Shown: positions 22,573 through 26,889 of the stretch, piece by piece | Position numbering within the stretch: position 1 is the first letter of the stretch | How the letters are laid out: every line of letters begins with the position of its first letter | Notes under the pieces: model-generated | Told to the model about the DNA's origin: nothing | The model's database searches: none | Seen by the model: the letters and a program-made list of their open reading frames with translations, nothing else | Made by a program: the position numbers and the translations under genes | From: a virus | DNA: 26,889 bases | IMG/VR virus record: IMGVR_UViG_3300035701_000234 | Coordinates: 1 to 26,889 of that record | Direction: 5' to 3' (one strand)

Positions 22573-23364
22573 TTGGCGGATGCCATGGTTTCCTACCCGC
22601 TGGCCCTGGCCGCCTACCACCAGGCAAAAACAGAACTTGATCTACCTATAGACCAAGCGGTTGCTTACGCCCAGGACCTTGTCGAATCCAGCCAGGGGTC
22701 CTATCGGTTGAATCACATGGGGACCGCTTTTACAAAGGGGCCCTTGGGGAAAGCGATCGTGCAGCTTTTTAATTATTCGGGTAGCCAATATCAGCTTAAT
22801 AAAATAATAATGAACGACGCGCAAGCCAGGACAGAACTCGAGGGCTGGTTTTCCATCAAAGGCGGGGTGACTGCGGCCTCCTCAATGGTCTCCCTCTTTG
22901 CCCTGGGTGTTCTGATCCCAGCTATTTATAACATGCTATTGAGGGTACCCGAGGAAGAATGGAGCGAAGAGCGTTTATTGGAAGAGTTACTCAAACAACT
23001 TATGTCTCACATACCATACGGCCGGGGCCTTACAGATGCCGGGCTTGCCTTGGCACAGGGAAAAAAGACGCGGGAATTATTCGGCGCCCTCGGTCCATTT
23101 AAATTATATGGCGAAAATGGGGCAAAACTGATAAATAGCATCACAGATTTTGTAAAGTCGGAAGGGGAAGACAGCGGGAAGTTGTGGGAAACGATGGTAG
23201 CTGCTTTAAACATTGCAGCCGTGTCATCTCGCCGGTTGAGTGCGGTGCCCATGCCTGCATTAGAAAGGTTTATGGAAGCCTCTTATGATTTAAACCAGGG
23301 AGAGACAGAAGACTGGCGTCAATTATTTTTCCCAAAACATACGCTTTCAAAAGAGGAGGAGTAG
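22573..23364 (+). CDS. C-terminal part of the large internal virion protein (LPD38-like), separated by TGA
   Basis: It is in the same frame as the preceding ORF and the intervening four codons are open. The sequence 'LADAMVSYPLALAAYHQAK', 'PIDQAVAYAQDLVESSQGSY' and 'LGKAIVQLFNYSGSQYQLNKI' matches the end of large phage polyvalent-type proteins (LPD38-like: 'D......W..aY..A', 's..eAv.yAd.lv..sqgs', 'k.f..F.sY.s..yN'). That domain normally runs continuously from the upstream part. A TTG start at 22573 with GAGGGA (22559-22564) could allow re-initiation on the stop. Membrane-like helices occur near 97-123 (TAASSMVSLFALGVLIPAIY). The alternatives are nonsense mutation, programmed readthrough or a genuine two-polypeptide arrangement. 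Confidence 0.7.
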   Translation: MADAMVSYPLALAAYHQAKTELDLPIDQAVAYAQDLVESSQGSYRLNHMGTAFTKGPLGKAIVQLFNYSGSQYQLNKIIMNDAQARTELEGWFSIKGGVTAASSMVSLFALGVLIPAIYNMLLRVPEEEWSEERLLEELLKQLMSHIPYGRGLTDAGLALAQGKKTRELFGALGPFKLYGENGAKLINSITDFVKSEGEDSGKLWETMVAALNIAAVSSRRLSAVPMPALERFMEASYDLNQGETEDWRQLFFPKHTLSKEEE

Positions 23365-23367
23365 AAC

Positions 23368-24381
23368 ATGGCTATCGAGAATACTACCAATAAAATCAGG
23401 GAAGAGGGGGGCAGATCCCCAGGCGCATTTGATTTTGACTTTCGCATTTTTGCCGCGGCTGATCTTGTCGTTTACAAACTGGACAGATCTGATGACTCAG
23501 GCTCCGCTTTGACATTAGACACGGACTACACGGTTGAATTCACTGAAGGTGAAGAGGGCGGAACGGTTACCTACACGGTCCCCCCAACAGCAGATGAAGA
23601 TTCTTTGATTGTTCGGGTTGTTTCGATTACGCAGCCGGCATCCATCCCAGAGGAAGAGGGATTTAACCAAGAGACTCTGGAGAATGCCCTGGACAGAATC
23701 ACCATGATTGCACAGCAACTTGATGAGGCTATCGAGAGGGTGCCCTCCATCCCCATCACAGACAGTAGTGGGGACCCTACTGAGGCTCTAACGAATTCAG
23801 TAAATGCGGCTGCGGCTTCTGCGGTTGCCGCTGATGCCTCCGCTGATGCCGCTGATGCCGCTGATGCCTCCGCTGATGCCTCCGCTGGGGACGCTGCTGC
23901 GAGTGCGGCTGCAGCTCTCGCATCTGAGGAAGCGGCTGCGCTCTCGGCGGCTGCGGCCCTTGCAAGCGCAACGCCTCATTCATGTCTGGTTACGCTTTCA
24001 GGAAACCAATCGATTGCCACGGGAACATACACGAAAATCACTCTGGACACGGAGGTTTTTGATGTGGGGTCCAAGTTTGCGAGCAACAAGTTTACTGCAA
24101 CGGGAACGGAAAAAGTAGAAGTCAAAGCGTTCGCCTCAGTCAATGACCTGAAAGACGGTGGGATGTTCTATACTTGTATTTACAAAAATGGGGTGATCTT
24201 TTCAAATTTCTGTAATCACACAGGATCCGCCAATCAAATAACTGCTGGTGGTTCTATTGAGATGTCCCTGGTGGCTACAGATTATATTGAACTCTATGTT
24301 CGCCACGATCACGGAAGCAATAGAGAGGTTCTTGGGGCTTCATCCTTTGTAACATTTCTCAGCGTCAGAAAGGTAGGGTAA
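23368..24381 (+). CDS. Tail fibre protein with T7 gp17-type N-terminus and C1q-like tip
   Basis: It attaches to the tail and binds the host receptor. AAAGAGGAGGAG lies before the ATG. Residues 1-130 match the T7 tail-fibre N-terminal domain: 'FDFDFRIFAAADLVVYKLD', 'LDTDYTVEFTEGEEGGTVTYT', 'LIVRVVSITQPASIPEEEGFNQETLENALDRITMIAQQLDEA'. An Ala-rich shaft (about 145-205) contains near-perfect repeats of Ala-Asp-Ala. The last ~130 residues ('SIATGTYTKITLDTEVFDVGSKF', 'FYTCIYKNGVIFS', 'DYIELYVRHD', 'SFVTFLSVRKVG') form a C1q/TNF-like jelly-roll, a common receptor-binding tip. At 337 aa it is short compared with T7 gp17 (553 aa). Confidence 0.9.
   Translation: MAIENTTNKIREEGGRSPGAFDFDFRIFAAADLVVYKLDRSDDSGSALTLDTDYTVEFTEGEEGGTVTYTVPPTADEDSLIVRVVSITQPASIPEEEGFNQETLENALDRITMIAQQLDEAIERVPSIPITDSSGDPTEALTNSVNAAAASAVAADASADAADAADASADASAGDAAASAAAALASEEAAALSAAAALASATPHSCLVTLSGNQSIATGTYTKITLDTEVFDVGSKFASNKFTATGTEKVEVKAFASVNDLKDGGMFYTCIYKNGVIFSNFCNHTGSANQITAGGSIEMSLVATDYIELYVRHDHGSNREVLGASSFVTFLSVRKVG
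23830..23886 (+). repeat. Short tandem repeats in the tail-fibre shaft
   Basis: Five copies of GCTGATGCC (23830, 23842, 23851, 23860, 23872), interspersed with TCC, encode Ala-Asp-Ala/Ser units. Near-identical DNA units indicate slippage or unequal recombination changing shaft length; antisense frames here appear open only because of the repeat. Confidence 0.9.
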
Positions 24382-24385
24382 TAGC

Positions 24386-24694
24386 ATGAAGGTTGTTAAA
24401 CAGATTTCGACAGGCAAACTGGTCCACGGAGAATCCCCTGATTTTCTGCCAGGAAACGGAATTAAGAATGCAGTTTTTTTCTCAAAGCTGGACCCCCGGG
24501 ACCTAGAGGAAATTGAGGTAAGCCCAACAGAGTGGGCCAGTGCGAATAAGAAACCCGCCATTGCCTCCAATACACAGCTTCTTGAGAAGATCCTGGAGAT
24601 CGCTCAGGAAGGTAAGTCTGGGAAAAAGAAGACCCTGGAAGACTTAAAAGTCGAAATTGTAGGGGCGGTTGAACCCGTCAAAATCGGAGACTAA
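24386..24694 (+). CDS. Hypothetical protein (102 aa)
   Basis: AGGTAGGG (24371-24378) with seven-base spacing supports the ATG, four bases after the fibre stop. The protein begins 'MKVVKQISTGKLVHGESPDFL' with an early beta-like segment. Later comes 'SKLDPRDLEEIEVSPTEWASAN' and a Lys-rich helical C-terminal part. No signal peptide, membrane segment or motif is visible and I do not recognise the family. The 'STGKLVHGESPDF' opening and its place after the fibre might fit a minor tail or fibre-associated protein, without real support. Confidence 0.7.
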   Translation: MKVVKQISTGKLVHGESPDFLPGNGIKNAVFFSKLDPRDLEEIEVSPTEWASANKKPAIASNTQLLEKILEIAQEGKSGKKKTLEDLKVEIVGAVEPVKIGD

Positions 24695-24695
24695 C

Positions 24696-24917
24696 ATGGA
24701 ACGCCGTAAAGATCACTTTCTGGGGGTGCCGATTACTCTATGGATAACGATACTTGGTGGAATTGTAAGCCTCGTTGCAACGTTCACGACTTTGAAGGCC
24801 GATGTCAAGTATGAGAAAGAGTCTCGTCTCCAGGGGCAGGAGACACTTAAAGATGACTGCAAACGGATTGAGCGGAAGATTGATCGGATCACGGATATTC
24901 TAATGAAGTTAAAGTAA
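24696..24917 (+). CDS. Holin-like single-membrane-segment protein (73 aa)
   Basis: GGAGA just before the ATG (24696) makes this a better start than the in-frame one at 24669 inside the upstream gene. One membrane segment (about residues 10-31, PITLWITILGGIVSLVATFTT) is followed by a charged helix 'KDDCKRIERKIDRITDILMKLK'. A small protein with one membrane helix plus a coiled-coil tail, placed after the tail fibre, fits a holin or a membrane-bound lysis accessory. XhlA-like proteins have the reverse order, so homology is not claimed. No endolysin is visible nearby. Its TAA overlaps the next ATG. Confidence 0.6.
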   Translation: MERRKDHFLGVPITLWITILGGIVSLVATFTTLKADVKYEKESRLQGQETLKDDCKRIERKIDRITDILMKLK

Positions 24918-25096
24918 TGGCTTCCCAACGCTGCCAGTTTTGCGAAGACTCGATGAAGATCCTTGACGAGATAGCCAATGAGCTTGAAGATCACGTTAAG
25001 AAGTGGCGTGCCTGCCCGAACTACTGGATTGAGATGGAGCGGATAATTCAGCAATTACAGCACAGGGTTAATTCCATCAGGCGTGAAAGAAAATGA
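24917..25096 (+). CDS. Small protein with CxxC motif (59 aa)
   Basis: The ATG shares a base with the previous stop (TAATG) and the ORF ends in ATGA shared with the next gene, so it is coupled on both sides and very likely translated. The N-terminus MASQRCQFCED has Cys-x-x-Cys, and a third Cys (RACPNYW) lies mid-protein. The rest is helical and amphipathic ('MKILDEIANELEDHVKKW', 'IEMERIIQQLQHRVNSIRRERK'). A small zinc-binding or redox motif is possible but one CxxC pair alone is insufficient. Function is unknown. Confidence 0.65.
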   Translation: MASQRCQFCEDSMKILDEIANELEDHVKKWRACPNYWIEMERIIQQLQHRVNSIRRERK

Positions 25097-25548
25097 GCCT
25101 CCTATTCCACGGTAATAGTTCTCCAGACTGGCCGTATATATCAGAGTATTTAAAACGCCACGGAGTAGATAAAGATATTTATGATCTCTGTTTCTTCGCT
25201 TATGATAGGGGCTGGGACGCCGAGAGTAATGGGGCCTCGGTCCCCTGGCGCAATACCTGGATTGAATTTTTTTTGCCCTCTGAACTTGACCTTGAAGGCG
25301 ACGTGTCGTGCTATCTCAAAAACAAAGATGGGTCACTTGCCAAACTCGCTCATCCAATCTTCGTGGTTCACGATGGCCTATGGAAAAATCACGGTTTGTT
25401 TTGGAGAGGCCACAGGCTTGAATGCTGGACCCGTTGGGAAGTGGACCAGTTTCTCTATCGTGGCATGAAGCAATGTCACTTCCCTGTTAAGGCTGTTATC
25501 CGTTGGCTGGGTGTCAGCCTTGCCCGGCTGTGGCTACCCTGGGATTAA
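25093..25548 (+). CDS. DUF1353-like phage protein (151 aa)
   Basis: The ATG overlaps the previous stop (ATGA); the ribosome site is weak, consistent with coupling. The conserved order 'NGASVP' (about 46-51), 'HPIFVVHDGLW' (about 87-97) and 'CWTRWEVDQFLYRGMKQCHFP', then a C-terminal hydrophobic 'VIRWLGVSLARLWLPW', resembles DUF1353. In that family 'DGASIPR', 'HDWLY' and 'AD..F...L' recur in small tail- or lysis-region phage proteins. The function of that family is unknown to me. The gene ends 35 bases inside the convergent resolvase gene. Confidence 0.65.
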   Translation: MSLLFHGNSSPDWPYISEYLKRHGVDKDIYDLCFFAYDRGWDAESNGASVPWRNTWIEFFLPSELDLEGDVSCYLKNKDGSLAKLAHPIFVVHDGLWKNHGLFWRGHRLECWTRWEVDQFLYRGMKQCHFPVKAVIRWLGVSLARLWLPWD

Positions 25549-26017
25549 ATTCTATATTCAGGCATCTTCTTCGTCGGGCGTCTTCTGCAATCAGTAGGGC
25601 ATCCGCAACATAATGAGTAATCTTTGCATCCTGAAAAAGAAGGGAAGCCTTGTCCCAAGTGATCCTTTTATTCCCACCGGTCTGGCATCTCATTCGATGC
25701 TGCCATTTCTGGGGTGATACCATTTCAACCGGCCAGAAGTTCAGGCTTTTAAGAAGCCCTATAGTCTCCCCGGTATTACTTCCAAAAGACCGGATGCTCC
25801 GTTTGGAGTCATGGGCGTGGGCATGATTATCTTCAAAGGTCCCGAAGACTGGTATTCCCTGGCGTCTTGCAGAATCAAGGATTATGCTTATTGACGCGTG
25901 GGCAATCTCAAATGGAAAGAGACACCCACAACCCAGCACCTTGGCCTCCGGAGACAAGGCGGCCCATCCGCCTTTCGCCCCAGGGTCAAAGCCAAACTGA
26001 ATGAAACTACTTTCCAT
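25514..26017 (-). CDS. RuvC-like Holliday junction resolvase
   Basis: A metal-dependent nuclease that would resolve branched DNA before or during packaging. The RNase H-fold acidic residues are visible: GFDPGAKGGWAAL (D11), FEDNHAH (E/D near 62-63) and THYVADALLIAEDARRR (D near 138). 'PVEMVSPQKWQHRM' and 'KRITWDKASLLF' match the usual 'V.P..WK' and 'K..A' segments of RuvC-type phage resolvases. The length of 167 aa is normal. It is the last gene of the - strand operon; its ATG overlaps the end of the upstream 64-aa gene by 11 bases. Its 3' end overlaps the + strand gene by 35 bases. Confidence 0.85.
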   Translation of the reverse strand: MESSFIQFGFDPGAKGGWAALSPEAKVLGCGCLFPFEIAHASISIILDSARRQGIPVFGTFEDNHAHAHDSKRSIRSFGSNTGETIGLLKSLNFWPVEMVSPQKWQHRMRCQTGGNKRITWDKASLLFQDAKITHYVADALLIAEDARRRRCLNIEFNPRVATAGQG

Positions 26018-26201
26018 CTGAGGTTTCTTCTTTCTGGCTTATCATCTGAAGTGACCACATGGCACTCTCTTGCAATTTCATAATGATGAGGGTTTTTACT
26101 CTCTCGTCACACAAGGGGCTGTTAAAATCATACAGGTCCTTGATTACTTTGTTGATTGCTCTTGTTGTATCATTGATTGTAAATTTAATTTCCTCTCCCA
26201 C
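26007..26201 (-). CDS. Acb2/Tad1-hairpin-like protein (64 aa), possible anti-CBASS
   Basis: The start is GTG at 26201, preceded on this strand by GAGG about six bases away. The sequence is helical. The C-terminal helix 'CDERVKTLIIMKLQESAMWSLQMISQKEE' (about 31-59) resembles the 'S.E..LA.TKLEEA.MWAN.AIAR' helix of small phage proteins with the Acb2/Tad1 hairpin domain. Acb2 binds cyclic nucleotide signals of CBASS and related defences. The match of the 'KL(E/Q)E.xMW' core is good, but the protein is shorter than characterised Acb2 (about 90 aa). The assignment is from pattern memory; an unrelated hairpin protein is possible. Confidence 0.5.
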   Translation of the reverse strand: MGEEIKFTINDTTRAINKVIKDLYDFNSPLCDERVKTLIIMKLQESAMWSLQMISQKEETSDGK

Positions 26202-26319
26202 TGTCTACCTCACTTTCTTTAATTTGTCTGAGAAGTTCTTCCACCTTGCTCTTATTAACATGAGGTTTTCTGGGGTCCAGAAGCTCCTCAAGTTTTATGA
26301 TAATCTCTGCCAATGTCAT
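26185..26319 (-). CDS. Small hypothetical protein (44 aa)
   Basis: A short ORF on the - strand with ATG 26319-26317 and TAA 26187-26185. Its ATG overlaps the stop of the upstream gene (ATGA) and its end overlaps the GTG of the downstream gene by 17 bases, so it fills the operon gap exactly. AAGGA precedes the start. The product MTLAEIIIKLEELLDPRKPH, then 'VNKSKVEELLRQIKESEVDSGRGN', is highly charged and likely two short helices. No family is recognised. Coupled overlaps on both sides are the main evidence that it is real. Confidence 0.65.
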   Translation of the reverse strand: MTLAEIIIKLEELLDPRKPHVNKSKVEELLRQIKESEVDSGRGN

Positions 26320-26690
26320 AGCAATTTCCTTTTCTTAAAATTTTCCTCCGGCCCCGCTTTTTCTCTAATCATAAGATCAAGCCTTGCCAGAGCGTTCCAG
26401 GCTGCGTGTGCTGCATGAGTCAGGCCAGAGCCAGGATCTAGTAGTTCCCCTTCCCCCTGCGCGAGTATGTGCCTTAGCATCGCATCAGTGTATCTGCTAA
26501 CCCCATCCGGGACAGAGACCCATCCGCTGTCAGTATATTTGTTGGCTCCGTATGTGCCGACCTCGCCGACCGCCTGCAATGCCCGGGCAAAACCAAGCAT
26601 CACAAGCCCAAGTCGGTTCTTCCCCGCATCTAATTTTGCCCCTACGTCGCTTGGCTTCTTACCAAGTGGATCCGTTTCCGTCTCAGTCAT
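26316..26690 (-). CDS. dATP/dGTP diphosphohydrolase N-terminal-domain-like protein (124 aa)
   Basis: The start at 26690 is set by a strong GAGGAGG eight bases upstream; a longer GTG form would begin at 26726. Motifs 'GAKLDAGKNRLGLVML', 'VGTYGANKYTDSGWVSV' and 'YTDAMLRHILAQGEGELLDPGSGLTHAAHAAWNALARLDLM' match the phage domain described as dATP/dGTP diphosphohydrolase N-terminal (DUF5664). That domain has 'K.DaGK.rl.Lv', 'fGa.KY....W', 'AalRHl......GE..DpeSGl.HlaHAawNalaLl'. It is a stand-alone version of about 120 aa. A role in nucleotide-pool control is likely, the substrate uncertain. It is the first clear gene of the - strand operon. Confidence 0.8.
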   Translation of the reverse strand: MTETETDPLGKKPSDVGAKLDAGKNRLGLVMLGFARALQAVGEVGTYGANKYTDSGWVSVPDGVSRYTDAMLRHILAQGEGELLDPGSGLTHAAHAAWNALARLDLMIREKAGPEENFKKRKLL

Positions 26691-26803
26691 GTTCTGCCCC
26701 TCCTCTTTAAAACTCCCCACCCGCACACACTGGTTTAAATGGTTCTTGGTTATTTACTCCAGTTAATCAGTTTTCGATTTTACGGGCGGGGGAATGTTGT
26801 TAT

Positions 26804-26889
26804 CTACCACTCCACCCAGACGACGTTTGTACGCTCGCTCACGTTACGCTGAGGCCCCCTGATCAACCCACTCACGAGGAAGCCCACTC
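26804..26889 (-). CDS. 3' end of a - strand gene running off the window
   Basis: On the - strand one frame is open from the window edge to TAG at 26806-26804, giving 27 residues that end RGPQRNVSERTNVVWVEW; the other two - strand frames are stopped. It could be the C-terminus of the gene preceding the - strand operon. No family can be named from this fragment. The 113 bases between it and the next start (26691-26803) hold that gene's ribosome site and no promoter I would defend. Confidence 0.4.
   Translation of the reverse strand, partial: VGFLVSGLIRGPQRNVSERTNVVWVEW

Noticed and set aside
18421-23364. Recoding of TGA as Trp as the explanation for the split core protein
   Set aside because: Other clear genes end in TGA (portal 9431-9433, scaffold 10511-10513, nozzle 15461-15463), and Trp is coded by TGG throughout.
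23777-23983. Two - strand ORFs over the fibre shaft rich in Gln/His/Arg or Gly/Ser
   Set aside because: They are created by the GCTGATGCC repeat read in antisense frames.
25505-25519. Hairpin GGCTG-GGTGT-CAGCC as a bidirectional terminator
   Set aside because: The stem is only 5 bp with no T-run on either side.
26059-26418. + strand ORF of 119 aa opposite the - strand operon
   Set aside because: It lies antisense to four tightly overlapping - strand genes and has no ribosome site or family motif.

Overview
This window looks like the late (virion) half of a short-tailed, podovirus-type tailed phage or prophage. It is densely packed and almost entirely on the + strand. It runs from a terminase module through portal, scaffold, capsid, adaptor, tail nozzle, internal virion proteins and tail fibre to a probable lysis and edge region, where it meets a short - strand operon. 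I see no integrase, repressor, tRNA, rRNA or CRISPR, so lytic versus temperate cannot be decided. A Gram-negative host is an inference: the tail plan is T7-like, with nozzle, gp13/14/15/16-like internal proteins and a T7-type fibre N-terminus. The host genus cannot be read from the sequence.

Layout. 1-4291: promoter, an unrecognised 260-aa protein, a TerS-like protein, an AT-rich orphan DNA methyltransferase inserted between TerS and TerL, TerL, and a small conserved virion-type protein. 4317-7588: six consecutive ORFs that each begin with a signal peptide, including two tandem paralogues and one tail-fibre-like protein; this is the least ordinary part of the window. 7679-12122: portal, Bbp19-like protein, scaffold, a promoter plus structured RNA leader, major capsid protein and a probable decoration protein, ending in a rho-independent terminator. 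12193-24381: adaptor, nozzle with two FCCH-like inserts, four internal virion proteins (the largest split by an in-frame TGA) and the tail fibre. 24386-25548: small genes including a holin-like membrane protein. 25514-26690 (- strand): a compact overlapping operon of a dATP/dGTP-diphosphohydrolase-like protein, a 44-aa protein, an Acb2/Tad1-hairpin-like protein (possible anti-CBASS) and a RuvC-like resolvase, with the 3' end of another - strand gene at the window edge.

Regulation is unusually visible. A 16-bp perfect inverted repeat buries the ribosome site of the second signal-peptide gene. The capsid leader holds a 10-bp anti-Shine-Dalgarno segment with a competing upstream hairpin. Two promoters with matching long motifs lie before the signal-peptide cassette and before the capsid gene. 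The capsid and decoration genes share a near-identical 20-nt initiation region resembling that of T7 gene 10. All functional calls are from reading the sequence; no database search was run.
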